The notes below the pieces were generated by a model. It ran no database searches and was not told the DNA's origin. It saw only the letters and a program-made list of their open reading frames with translations. The translations under genes and the position numbers were made by a program. Below, in pieces: positions 1 through 7,245 of a stretch of 36,983 bases of DNA. Position 1 is the first letter of the stretch; every line of letters starts with the position of its first letter. This DNA is from Lawsonibacter sp. (GTDB taxonomy: Bacteria > Bacillota > Clostridia > Oscillospirales > Oscillospiraceae), in the NCBI GenBank assembly GCA_022796195.1, contig JAAWIE010000011.1, forward strand, positions 1 through 36,983. Direction: 5' to 3'.

Positions 1-25
1 CCCGGCCATATGGCCGGGATTTTTC
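1..25 (+). terminator. Intrinsic terminator of a gene left of the window
   Basis: An 18-base perfect palindrome (CCCGG arms around CCATATGG) is followed by ATTTTTC, the layout of a rho-independent terminator read left to right. The gene it serves lies outside the window. Confidence 0.7.
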
Positions 26-46
26 ACGTTGTCAAAGAGAGCGCCC

Positions 47-87
47 GCAGGGGAGAGGGTCCCCTGCCAAAAGGAATTGGCATTTTT
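47..87 (+). terminator. Second tandem terminator hairpin
   Basis: Two hairpins overlap here: GCAGGGGA/TCCCCTGC (47-54 with 60-67), then TGCCAA/TTGGCA (65-70 with 77-82) followed at once by TTTTT. The second has terminator form and probably backs up the hairpin at 1-25. The two share bases 65-67, so they cannot both form fully. Apart from these hairpins I see nothing in 26-114. Confidence 0.55.
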
Positions 88-114
88 GAAGCGAAAAATA
101 GGAGGATTCTGTGG

Positions 115-255
115 TTATTGCGAGATGTAAAGTTCCTCGGCATCCCGGCTGGCCTGCTCCAGCCGTGCTAATGCCTCTTGTGTTTCTTCCGTCTCCAGGA
201 GTTCAATCGCGTCAGTAATGGCGTTCAGCAGCGTGTGATACATTTTCTCGTACAT
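115..255 (-). CDS. Small acidic alpha-helical protein, 46 aa, unknown function
   Basis: A short reading frame begins MYEKMYHTLLNAITDAIELL and ends ELYISQ. An AAGGGA Shine-Dalgarno stretch lies about 6 bases before the ATG at 255, and a good minus-strand promoter lies upstream (289-317). The protein is rich in Glu, Leu and Ala with no Cys or Pro. The spacing of hydrophobic residues fits one or two amphipathic helices, and there is no membrane segment. It is transcribed divergently from the XRE regulator at 391, so it may be that regulator's target or partner; this is inference. I do not recognise the family. Confidence 0.6.
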   Translation of the reverse strand: MYEKMYHTLLNAITDAIELLETEETQEALARLEQASRDAEELYISQ

Positions 256-277
256 AAATTTTCCCTTCATTCATAAG

Positions 278-317
278 TTGATAATTCAATTATAAATTTA
301 TATAAATTAGAAGTCAA
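278..317. promoter_or_regulatory. Overlapping divergent promoters with an AT palindrome
   Basis: On the plus strand, TTGATA (278-283) and TATAAA (301-306) are 17 bases apart and point at the XRE gene. On the minus strand, TTGACT (complement of 312-317) and TATAAT (complement of 289-294) are also 17 bases apart and point at the 46-aa gene. The two promoters interlock, and a 14-base perfect palindrome AATTTATATAAATT (295-308) lies between the two -10 elements. RNA polymerase probably cannot occupy both at once, and the palindrome is a candidate operator for the XRE protein. Confidence 0.55.
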
Positions 318-390
318 GCAATGTTTTTCAATTTTAAGATGATTAAAAATATGAAATCGCTCCACTATGATGATTAGAGGAGGCGATTGC

Positions 391-717
391 ATGACTTTAG
401 ATTACAGTTTAATCGGGAAAAGGATCAAAAAGCGCAGAAAACGTCTGGATATGACACAGGAACAAGTGGCGGAATGTGTGGATGTCAGTAGCCAACATAT
501 GTCAAATATCGAACGTGCTGTTTCCATTCCTTCTACCGAGGTCATTATGAAACTTGCCGTCGCTTTGGACACAACTCCTGATGAATTTTTGGTGGGGAGC
601 GGCAAATTTCCGGGCGAAAACTGGAAAGCGGTGGCGGACAAGCTGCGTTTGCTGAACGACAGACAGCTGGACCTGCTCGACAGCTTTGTCGACTGGATGG
701 TCGAGCATGAACCCTGA
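391..717 (+). CDS. XRE-family helix-turn-helix transcriptional regulator
   Basis: A 108-residue protein. Residues about 8-65 form a Cro/C1-type HTH (GKRIKKRRKRLDMTQEQVAE followed by VSSQHMSNIERAVSIPS). The C-terminal third is a short, probably helical tail (DKLRLLNDRQLDLLDSFVDWM) that could dimerise. An in-frame ATG exists 24 bases upstream at 367, but the AGGAGG at 379-384 lies downstream of it and at correct distance from the ATG at 391, so 391 is chosen. The gene is divergent from the 46-aa protein and probably controls the shared promoter region. The effector is unknown. Confidence 0.85.
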   Translation: MTLDYSLIGKRIKKRRKRLDMTQEQVAECVDVSSQHMSNIERAVSIPSTEVIMKLAVALDTTPDEFLVGSGKFPGENWKAVADKLRLLNDRQLDLLDSFVDWMVEHEP

Positions 718-807
718 TGTTCGGGCGTCCGGCGGGCTCCAGGGGGCGGCACGGATTCTATACTTCCAGGCGCGTTGTTTTGGTTGTTAAAAATAGCTAA
801 AAAAATC

Positions 808-836
808 TGGACATTACGTTAAAATTATGTTATACT
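808..836 (+). promoter_or_regulatory. Sigma-A promoter for the PRTase-like gene
   Basis: TGGACA (808-813), a 17-base spacer and TATACT (831-836), with an extended -10 TGT just before it. It lies about 45 bases before the start codon. Bases 718-807 show no gene. Confidence 0.65.
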
Positions 837-884
837 TGAAAAGTAACTAACTGCCCCAATTAAGAAGAAAAAGGAGGAATCGTG

Positions 885-1526
885 ATGGAGCCAAGGTTTT
901 ATAAAATCCCGGTGTGTGTAGGTGACGTTTCACTTCGCGTGGCGAAGGGCCATTTTGCGACCCGAAACAGCCATACCAACTACTTTGTCGACGTGACAAA
1001 CCAGCAGTCCTGCATTCGTGAAGCGGAGGCTGCGGCCCAGCAGCTGGCCCAGCGGAACCTGTCTCAGCATATGATGGTTGACACGATCCTCTGTATGGAC
1101 GGCACCCGAGTCATCGGCACCTGCCTGGCCCAAAAGATGACCCAGGGCGGATTCCGCTCCATCAATGCGGGCAGAGAGATTTATGTGCTGCGGGAGAATG
1201 TCGGTTCAAATGGGCAGCTGATTTTCCGGGATAACGCCCGTTTTATGCTGGAAGGAAAAAATATTCTGCTTTTGCTGGCCTCCGTGACCACCGGCAGCAC
1301 CGTGCGCCGGGGCATCCAGTGCGTGCAGTACTACCAGGGGAAGGTGGCGGGGATTGCCGCCATCTACAGCCACTTGAAGGAAATCGACGGGTTCCCCATT
1401 GTGTCGCTGTTTGACACAAACGACCTGCCCGATTATGCCAGCTTTGCGCCGGATGAGTGTCCCATGTGCAAAGCGCGTCAGGAATTGGATGCAGTGGTAG
1501 ACAAATTCGGCTATTCTGCGCTGTAG
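885..1526 (+). CDS. Orotate phosphoribosyltransferase-like protein with atypical PRPP loop
   Basis: A 213-residue type I phosphoribosyltransferase fold. The hydrophobic strand and loop that bind PRPP are visible at about 127-140 (NILLLLASVTTGSTVRRG). In active family members the two residues before this loop are acidic (D/E-D) and hold the ribose; here they are Ala-Ser. The TTGST part is intact. A CPMC pair sits near the C-terminus (192-195), as in some PyrE relatives. The start is taken as the ATG at 885, 7-8 bases after AAGGAGG; the GTG at 882 is too close. The gene is monocistronic with its own promoter and stands alone without pyrimidine genes. It could be an orotate or purine-base PRTase, or a non-catalytic regulator like PurR. 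Confidence 0.7.
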   Translation: MEPRFYKIPVCVGDVSLRVAKGHFATRNSHTNYFVDVTNQQSCIREAEAAAQQLAQRNLSQHMMVDTILCMDGTRVIGTCLAQKMTQGGFRSINAGREIYVLRENVGSNGQLIFRDNARFMLEGKNILLLLASVTTGSTVRRGIQCVQYYQGKVAGIAAIYSHLKEIDGFPIVSLFDTNDLPDYASFAPDECPMCKARQELDAVVDKFGYSAL

Positions 1527-1535
1527 ACAGACACG

Positions 1536-1566
1536 CCAGAGGGCGCACCGCCGGTGCGCCCTCTGG
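1536..1566 (+). terminator. Strong hairpin after the PRTase-like gene
   Basis: A 14-bp perfect stem (1536-1549 with 1553-1566) closes a 3-base loop nine bases after the stop codon. There is no T-tract, so termination is likely but not of textbook form. Confidence 0.5.
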
Positions 1567-1611
1567 AAGAACCTGCATTCCCCGGCTGTGCATACCGGAA
1601 AAAAACGGGGG

Positions 1612-1640
1612 TTGACAACGCGGGGCGGAGCCGCTATAAT
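1612..1640 (+). promoter_or_regulatory. Consensus sigma-A promoter of the trpXYZ operon
   Basis: Exact TTGACA (1612-1617) and exact TATAAT (1635-1640) with a 17-base spacer, immediately before the T-box leader. A promoter this strong fits control by attenuation rather than at initiation. Confidence 0.9.
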
Positions 1641-1647
1641 GATCCTA

Positions 1648-1932
1648 ACAATTTAACACCAATCAAACCTGTGAGAAAGAATAGTAGCTGGTGCGGCAAA
1701 CCTTAAGAGAGTCCTGGGTGGTGGGATCAGGACGGGGCGCGGCTAGGCGAATGGACTTTCGAGGGCGGCTTGAACGGCGCAAGGCCAAGTAGATGCCGAC
1801 GGGAACCCACCCGTTATCCATCGGGCACGCGTGATGGCGCGTGAAGCGAGCGGACGTTTTCCAAGACGTCAATTTGGGTGGTATCGCAGGAGTACAGCTC
1901 TTGTCCCATGTGGGATGAGGGGCTGTTTTTTT
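1648..1932 (+). promoter_or_regulatory. T-box riboswitch, tryptophan specifier
   Basis: The conserved T-box sequence TTTGGGTGGTATCGCAGG lies at 1873-1890. It is followed by a terminator hairpin (ACAGC at 1894-1898 with its partner ending at 1926) and a run of T at 1926-1932. Upstream is a Stem I: GAAAG at 1675-1679 pairs with CTTTC at 1756-1760. The specifier-loop context GAATGGA places the codon TGG (tryptophan) at 1752-1754, followed by the usual A. Uncharged tRNA-Trp should stabilise the antiterminator and switch on the transporter operon. The specifier assignment is by eye. It agrees with the TrpXYZ family of the genes downstream. Confidence 0.88.
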
Positions 1933-1985
1933 ATACCCAACGCACCATCTGCCGCCTAAATCTTTTATATTTGGAGGAACCTAAC

Positions 1986-3119
1986 ATGAAAAAGACGAAT
2001 TTGCTGAAAAAAACGTTAACTCTGGCCCTGTCTCTGGCGATGGCCCTGTCTCTGGCCGCCTGCGGCGGCGATGGTTCCGGCAGTGCCTCCGGCAGCGGCG
2101 GCCAGTCCGGCAGCGGCGCGATTGGCGTGATTGGCGGTGCGGACGGACCCACAGCGATTCTTACAACATCCCCCTATAAGATCGGGATCTGCAACTATGT
2201 GGATGACGCCTCGCTGAACCAAATCAACGAAAACATTCAGGCCCGGCTGATTGAAATCGGCGCAGAACGGGGTGTTTCGTTTGAAATCGACTATGAGAAC
2301 TGCAACCGGGACCCTGCCCTGATGAACCAGATTATCTCCAACTTCCAAGCGGACAAGGTGGACCTGATGGTGGGCATTGCAACCCCGGTGGCCATGGCCA
2401 TGCAGGCCGCCACTGAAGGCAGTAAGACCCCGGTGGTCTTCTCCGCCGTCTCTGACCCGGTGGGTGTGGAACTGGTGGATTCCCTGGAGGCTCCGGGGGC
2501 CAACATTACAGGCACTTCCGACTATCTGGACACGAACTCGGTCATGGACCTGATCTTTGCCGCCGATCCCGACGTCCAGAAAATCGGCTTCCTCTATGAC
2601 GTAGGCCAGGACTCCTCTGCAACCCCCATCGCCCATGCCAAGGAGTATTTGGACGCGAAGGGGATTGCCTACGTGGAGCGCACCGGCACCAACGCCGCCG
2701 AGGTGATGCAGGCCGCCCAGGCTCTGGCCTCTGATGGGGTAGACGCAGTTTTTACCCCCACGGATAATACTGTGATGGAGTCCTACTTGGCAATCTATGA
2801 GATTTTTATTGACGCCGGAATTCCCCACTATACCGGGGCCGACTCTTTCGCGCTCAATGGCGCGTTTCTGGGGTATGGCGTCGATTACGCCAATTTGGGC
2901 CGGGAGACTGCGGATATGATCGCCGAAATCCTCCTTGATGGCAAGAACCCAGCCGCCATGGGCGTTAAGACCTTTGATAATGGCACCGCTACCATCAATA
3001 CAGAGACCTGTGCCGCCCTGGGCCTGGATTATGCTGCCATTGAGGCGGCGTTCAGCCCGCTGTGTACCAAAGTCCAAAGCATCACCACCGCCGAGAGTTT
3101 CGACGACCTGAAGGGATAA
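1986..3119 (+). CDS. trpX: ABC transporter substrate-binding lipoprotein, TrpX type
   Basis: A 377-residue lipoprotein. The signal peptide MKKTNLLKKTLTLALSLAM is followed by lipobox LAAC with the modified Cys at residue 26, then a Gly/Ser-rich linker. The mature part is a periplasmic-binding-type fold of the COG2984 family (from about residue 60, YKIGICNYVDDASLNQIN), which captures the amino acid outside the membrane. The start at 1986 follows GGAGG; an upstream in-frame start would begin inside the T-box terminator and is rejected. It heads a three-gene operon with permease and ATPase. The tryptophan T-box makes Trp or a precursor the likely cargo. Between linker and domain lies GVIGGADGPTAI (about 47-58), a motif better known from a different protein family (see findings). 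Confidence 0.9.
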   Translation: MKKTNLLKKTLTLALSLAMALSLAACGGDGSGSASGSGGQSGSGAIGVIGGADGPTAILTTSPYKIGICNYVDDASLNQINENIQARLIEIGAERGVSFEIDYENCNRDPALMNQIISNFQADKVDLMVGIATPVAMAMQAATEGSKTPVVFSAVSDPVGVELVDSLEAPGANITGTSDYLDTNSVMDLIFAADPDVQKIGFLYDVGQDSSATPIAHAKEYLDAKGIAYVERTGTNAAEVMQAAQALASDGVDAVFTPTDNTVMESYLAIYEIFIDAGIPHYTGADSFALNGAFLGYGVDYANLGRETADMIAEILLDGKNPAAMGVKTFDNGTATINTETCAALGLDYAAIEAAFSPLCTKVQSITTAESFDDLKG

Positions 3120-3207
3120 TTCCCCCATCCCGCCGCAGCGAAAAGCCTCCATTCAAAAGGGGGCCTGCGGGGACGAAAAAACGCCTGGAATAAAGGAGGA
3201 ACGTTCC

Positions 3208-4149
3208 ATGGATCTATCCGCCCTGCTGGCTGTGGGCCAGACTGCCCTGGAATTGGGGCTGATCTGTTCCCTAACCGTGTTGGCGCTGTTTTTAAGCTAC
3301 TCCATGCTCAATGTCTGTGATCTGTCTACGGACGGCTGCTTTACCTTGGGAGCGGCGGTAGGGGCCATGGTGGCCGTCTCCGGCCACCCGCTGCTGTCCA
3401 TCCCCGCCGCCATGCTGGCCGGAGTATGCTCCGGCTTTATCACGGCTCTGCTCCAGACTAAAATGGGGATTGACAGTCTGCTGGCCGGGATTATCGTCAA
3501 TACCGGGCTGTACTCAGTGAATATTGCAGTTATGTCCGGTTCGTCTCTGGTTAATCTGAATAAGACCGATACGGTGTTCACCATGGCGAAAGACCTGCTG
3601 GCTGGAACGCCGCTGGAAAGCCAATATAGAACGGTGGTGGCCGCCCTTGCGGTGGCTTTGACCGTGGCCGTTCTGACCCTCTTCCTGAATACCCGCTTGG
3701 GTTTGGCGATTCGGGCCACCGGCAATAATCCGGATATGGTCCGCTCATCCTCCATCAATCCGGTGTTCACCACCATTGTGGGGCTGTGCGTGGCGAACGC
3801 CTTTACCGGGCTGTCCGGCTGTCTGATGGCCCAGGCTCAGAAGTCGGCGGAAATCAACATCGGAAGCGGTATGGTCACCATCGCGCTTGCCTCTCTGCTC
3901 ATCGGAACCACCTTGATGGGCCGGGGCTCCATCTTTACGCGGGCGGTGGGGATGGTGCTGGGCGCGTTCCTGTTCCGGCTGGTGTATGCCGCCGCACTAC
4001 GGATGAATATGCCTGCATTTATGCTCAAGCTGGTATCCTCGATCATCGTGGCGCTGGCCATCGCTCTGCCCTACCTGAAACAACAGTGGCCTATGATCCG
4101 CCGGCGGCTCTTCTACCGGTCTGCCTCCGCAGGGAAGGGAGGAAACTGA
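3208..4149 (+). CDS. trpY: ABC transporter permease, TrpY type
   Basis: A 313-residue integral membrane protein of the BPD_transp_2 / COG4120 family with about 8-9 hydrophobic segments. It forms the channel through which the cargo of TrpX enters. Family hallmarks include the early GLICSLTVLALFLSYSML and the mid-protein LGLAIRATGNNPDMVRSS loop, which should contact the ATPase. AAAGGAGG precedes the ATG. The stop codon is separated by one base from the ATPase start at 4151, so the two are translationally coupled. The 88 bases after trpX hold no obvious terminator. Confidence 0.9.
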   Translation: MDLSALLAVGQTALELGLICSLTVLALFLSYSMLNVCDLSTDGCFTLGAAVGAMVAVSGHPLLSIPAAMLAGVCSGFITALLQTKMGIDSLLAGIIVNTGLYSVNIAVMSGSSLVNLNKTDTVFTMAKDLLAGTPLESQYRTVVAALAVALTVAVLTLFLNTRLGLAIRATGNNPDMVRSSSINPVFTTIVGLCVANAFTGLSGCLMAQAQKSAEINIGSGMVTIALASLLIGTTLMGRGSIFTRAVGMVLGAFLFRLVYAAALRMNMPAFMLKLVSSIIVALAIALPYLKQQWPMIRRRLFYRSASAGKGGN

Positions 4150-4150
4150 G

Positions 4151-4936
4151 ATGCTGAAAATTTCCAATATCTCCAAGACCTTTAACCCTGGCACTGTGAA
4201 CGAGAAAAAGGCAATTTCCGGGCTGTCCCTCCACCTGGAACCGGGAGATTTCGTTACCATCATCGGTTCCAATGGGGCGGGCAAATCCACTTTGTTTAAC
4301 GCCATTGCAGGCAGTTTCTGGACGGACGGCGGCTCCATTGTGCTGGATGGAACGGACGTCACCTTTCAGCCTGAGTTTAAGCGGGCCAAGCGGATTGGCC
4401 GGCTGTTTCAGGACCCTATGCGGGGCAGCGCCCCCGGCATGACCATTGAGGAAAACCTTGCCATGGCCGCAGGCAGCGGCGGCTGGTTCTCCTTTACCGG
4501 CCAGCGGGACAAAAAACGGTTTCGGGACCGTCTGGCCCAGCTGAACATGGGGTTGGAAGACCGAATGAAACAGCCGGTGGGCCTGCTGTCCGGCGGGCAG
4601 AGGCAGGCGTTGACACTGCTGATGGCAACGATGAACCCACCCAAACTGCTTTTGCTGGACGAACACACCGCCGCTCTGGACCCTGGCACGGCGGAAAAGG
4701 TGCTGAGCATTACCCGGGAGGTGGTGGAAGCGCATAAAATCACGACGATGATGGTTACCCACAACATGAACCAGGCTCTGGAATTGGGCAGCCGTACACT
4801 GATGATGGACAGCGGCGCGGTTGTGCTGGACATCAAGGGCGCGGAACGCAAGGGCCTTACCGTGAACGATCTGCTGGAGAAGTTTAAGGCCGGCGCAGGT
4901 AAGGCGCTGGACAACGACCGGATTTTGCTGTCCTGA
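4151..4936 (+). CDS. trpZ: ABC transporter ATP-binding protein, TrpZ type
   Basis: A 261-residue cytoplasmic ATPase (COG1101 type) that powers the TrpXY importer. Walker A GSNGAGKST is at about residues 38-46, signature LSGGQRQ at about 145-151, Walker B LLLLDEHTAALDP at about 161-173, and the H-loop His in VTHNMNQ near 199. All catalytic motifs are intact. It is the last gene of the T-box operon and is closed by a good terminator. Confidence 0.92.
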   Translation: MLKISNISKTFNPGTVNEKKAISGLSLHLEPGDFVTIIGSNGAGKSTLFNAIAGSFWTDGGSIVLDGTDVTFQPEFKRAKRIGRLFQDPMRGSAPGMTIEENLAMAAGSGGWFSFTGQRDKKRFRDRLAQLNMGLEDRMKQPVGLLSGGQRQALTLLMATMNPPKLLLLDEHTAALDPGTAEKVLSITREVVEAHKITTMMVTHNMNQALELGSRTLMMDSGAVVLDIKGAERKGLTVNDLLEKFKAGAGKALDNDRILLS

Positions 4937-4942
4937 ACAATG

Positions 4943-4975
4943 GGATCGCCGCAGAAGCGGCGGTCCTTTTCTGTT
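4943..4975 (+). terminator. Intrinsic terminator of trpXYZ
   Basis: GGATCGCCGC (4943-4952) pairs with GCGGCGGTCC (4957-4966) around an AGAA loop, followed by TTTTCTGTT. Confidence 0.85.
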
Positions 4976-5076
4976 CCCTGGGGAAAAATTTTTCTGTCTG
5001 TGAGATTTTATGCCCTGGTCATGGATATTACTGTATGAAGGGCCTTTCAGACACAGATTCCAGGAGGTGAGCAGCT

Positions 5077-5583
5077 ATGACGGACGAGGCATTTGCCCAG
5101 GCGGCCCGGGAGTGGAGCGATACCGTCTACCGGGTGGCGTACCACGCGCTGAACAGCCGGGAGGACGCCGAAGATGTGATGCAGACTGTGCTTTTAAAGC
5201 TGTACGAGTGCAAAAAGGAATTTGAGAGCGAAGAGCATTTGAAGCACTGGCTTCTGCGGGTGGCAGTGAACGAGAGCCGAAAGGTACGGCGGTCCTTCTG
5301 GCGGCGCGCCTGCGTGCCGCTGGAAGAGTGGCAGGAGACTGCCGCTCCAGAGGATGCCGCCCGAGCAGAGGTGCTTCGGCAGGTGATGGCTCTGGAGGCG
5401 AAATACCGGGTGGCCGTCTGCCTCTACTACTACGAAGGGCTGTCCGTGGCGGAAACGGCCGCTGTGATGCGGGCTAACCCGTCTACTGTGCAGACATGGC
5501 TGCTTCGGGCCAGAGCCAGACTGCGAAAGGAATTGGAAGAAAAGGAGGAATCTGTTCATGTTCGACCTGAAATTGTACCGTGA
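5077..5583 (+). CDS. ECF-family RNA polymerase sigma factor
   Basis: A 168-residue group 4 sigma factor. Region 2 spans about residues 10-75, with DAEDVMQTVLLKLYECKKEF followed by HLKHWLLRVAVNESRK. Region 4 is a HTH at about 105-155 (YYYEGLSVAETAAVMRANPS then TVQTWLLRARARLRK). CAGGAGG precedes the ATG. The 3' end overlaps the next gene by 26 bases, so the two are co-translated, as is usual for a sigma factor and its anti-sigma partner. I could not pick out a convincing self-recognised promoter in 4976-5076. The signal it answers to is unknown. Confidence 0.9.
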   Translation: MTDEAFAQAAREWSDTVYRVAYHALNSREDAEDVMQTVLLKLYECKKEFESEEHLKHWLLRVAVNESRKVRRSFWRRACVPLEEWQETAAPEDAARAEVLRQVMALEAKYRVAVCLYYYEGLSVAETAAVMRANPSTVQTWLLRARARLRKELEEKEESVHVRPEIVP

Positions 5584-6250
5584 TGCCTGCCAGGAGCTGA
5601 AAGCTCCCGCAGACAAAGTTGAGGAGGTTATTGCTATGACGAAGAATACCAATCAGAAGAAAATGCGCCCCCTGCGCACCGCTCTGGTGTGCGCCGCCGC
5701 TGTGGCGATGATGGTGGTCAGCGTTGCCGCCGCGAATCCGGAGGGAATGGAGGAACTCTGGCTTACCCTGCGGAACGCCGTTCAGGTGGACCGGTACCGG
5801 ACGGATTTGGTTACGGACAGTGGAGAAAAGGTATCTGTAATTTCTGTTCCCCAGGCAAGACTGGAGAACCGGGATGGCCGGGCGATCCTGATGGTGAACG
5901 GCCAGGATGTTGCAGACATTACCGGCGACCTGGCCCGGGACCAGCACTATGTCTATGAAGATACGGCCGCAGGCAGCAAAATCAATGTGACCGTGGACGG
6001 GACAATCGACAACTGGAGTATGACTGCGGATGTGGGCAAGCTGGACGAGGACGGCACCTATAACTGGTTCGGCGGCGTGACCACCACCAGCGAGGACCAG
6101 GAGGATGCCCTGGTGCCTGGTAAGATTTTTGAAGCTGGTGCCTTTGGGGAAGTATATACAAGTGTGAGTATCCACGAAAATTCGGACCCGGATGCGGAAG
6201 TTAGCGTTGGTGTCTATGCAGTAACTGAAAACGACAGTACACAACCTTAA
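5558..6250 (+). CDS. Membrane-anchored putative anti-sigma or sigma-linked protein
   Basis: A 230-residue protein. Residues 1-38 are a short cytoplasmic head (MFDLKLYRDACQELKAPADK), the size of an anti-sigma interaction segment. Residues about 41-59 are one transmembrane segment, and the rest is an acidic extracellular domain with no Cys. Overlap with the ECF gene supports an anti-sigma role; the domain itself I do not recognise. There are two good starts: ATG 5558 after AAGGAGG, and in-frame ATG 5636 (Met27) after GAGGAGG with 8-base spacing. The second would remove most of the cytoplasmic head. Confidence 0.65.
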   Translation: MFDLKLYRDACQELKAPADKVEEVIAMTKNTNQKKMRPLRTALVCAAAVAMMVVSVAAANPEGMEELWLTLRNAVQVDRYRTDLVTDSGEKVSVISVPQARLENRDGRAILMVNGQDVADITGDLARDQHYVYEDTAAGSKINVTVDGTIDNWSMTADVGKLDEDGTYNWFGGVTTTSEDQEDALVPGKIFEAGAFGEVYTSVSIHENSDPDAEVSVGVYAVTENDSTQP

Positions 6251-6257
6251 ATCAAAA

Positions 6258-6288
6258 CGGCGGACCGGGAAACCGGCCCGCTGTTTTC
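6258..6288 (+). terminator. Intrinsic terminator of the sigma operon
   Basis: A CGGCGG-CCGG stem (6258-6268) pairs with CCGG-CCCGCTG (6273-6283), with one mismatch, followed by TTTT. Confidence 0.75.
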
Positions 6289-6320
6289 TATAGCCGTACG
6301 TGGCAGGGCAGTATTTCTCC

Positions 6321-6349
6321 TTGAATTTTTGAAGAGGCTGATTTATAAT
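6321..6349 (+). promoter_or_regulatory. Sigma-A promoter of the transketolase operon
   Basis: TTGAAT (6321-6326), 17 bases, then exact TATAAT (6344-6349), about 50 bases before the start codon. Confidence 0.75.
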
Positions 6350-6398
6350 AGGAACACAGCAAAACCTTGAAATCTTTTCACGATAGAAGGAGATCGCT

Positions 6399-7244
6399 AT
6401 GACAGCAAGTGAGAAAAAACAGCTGATGGCAATGGCCTGCAAGGTGCGTATGGGCGTGATTGAGGGCACCCATGGGGCGAAAGCCGGGCACCCCGGCGGA
6501 AGCCTGTCCGCCGCCGATCTGTTTACCTATCTCTATTTTAAAGAGCTGAATGTAGACCCCCAAAATCCCAAGTGGGAGGACCGGGACCGGTTTGTTCTCT
6601 CCAAGGGCCATACCGCACCGGGACTGTATGCGGCCTTGGCTCATCGGGGCTTCTTCCCTGTGGAGGACCTGCCTACTCTGCGGCATATCGACAGCTACCT
6701 TCAGGGTCACCCCAACATGAACACCGTCCCTGGTGTGGATATGTCCACCGGTTCGCTGGGGCAGGGGGTATCCGCTGCCGCCGGTATGGCGCTGGCTGCG
6801 CAGAAGATGGGCAAGTCCTGCCGGGTGTACGCCCTGTTAGGCGACGGCGAAATTCAGGAGGGCCAGGTGTGGGAAGCGATGATGTTTGCCGCCCACTACA
6901 AGCTGGACAATTTCTGTGCCATTGTGGATAACAACGGTCTGCAAATTGACGGCCCTGTGGACCAGGTGATGAGTCCCTACCCCATTCCGGAGAAGCTGAG
7001 AGCCTTCGGCTTTGAAGTAATGGAGATTGACGGCCATGACTTCGACCAGATTGAGGCCGCCTTTGCAAAAGCGAAGGAGGCGAAGGGGACACCGTTCGCA
7101 ATTGTGATGAAGACCACCAAGGGCAAGGGCGTCAGCTATATGGAGGGTCAGGCGGGCTGGCATGGAAAGGCCCCCAACGATGAGGAATACGAAATCGCCA
7201 TGAACGAGCTGAACGCTCAGCTGGCAGAAGTGGAGGCGATGTAA
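6399..7244 (+). CDS. Transketolase, N-terminal subunit
   Basis: A 281-residue protein carrying the thiamine-pyrophosphate-binding half of a split transketolase. The cofactor motif is LLGDGEIQEGQVWEAMMFAA, ending in NNGLQIDG, at about residues 147-187; GKGH..HPNMNTVPGVDMSTGS are substrate and cofactor contacts. With the C-terminal subunit it moves two-carbon units between sugar phosphates in the non-oxidative pentose phosphate pathway. AGAAGGAG precedes the ATG. The stop codon is one base from the next start, so the subunits are made together. Split transketolases are common in clostridia. Confidence 0.93.
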   Translation: MTASEKKQLMAMACKVRMGVIEGTHGAKAGHPGGSLSAADLFTYLYFKELNVDPQNPKWEDRDRFVLSKGHTAPGLYAALAHRGFFPVEDLPTLRHIDSYLQGHPNMNTVPGVDMSTGSLGQGVSAAAGMALAAQKMGKSCRVYALLGDGEIQEGQVWEAMMFAAHYKLDNFCAIVDNNGLQIDGPVDQVMSPYPIPEKLRAFGFEVMEIDGHDFDQIEAAFAKAKEAKGTPFAIVMKTTKGKGVSYMEGQAGWHGKAPNDEEYEIAMNELNAQLAEVEAM

Positions 7245-7245
7245 G

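Noticed and set aside
1663-1872. Minus-strand open frame of 69 codons
   Set aside because: Falls wholly inside the T-box leader, whose RNA structure explains the sequence.
2016-3152. Minus-strand open frame of 378 codons
   Set aside because: Antisense shadow of trpX, which has a lipobox and an operon context.
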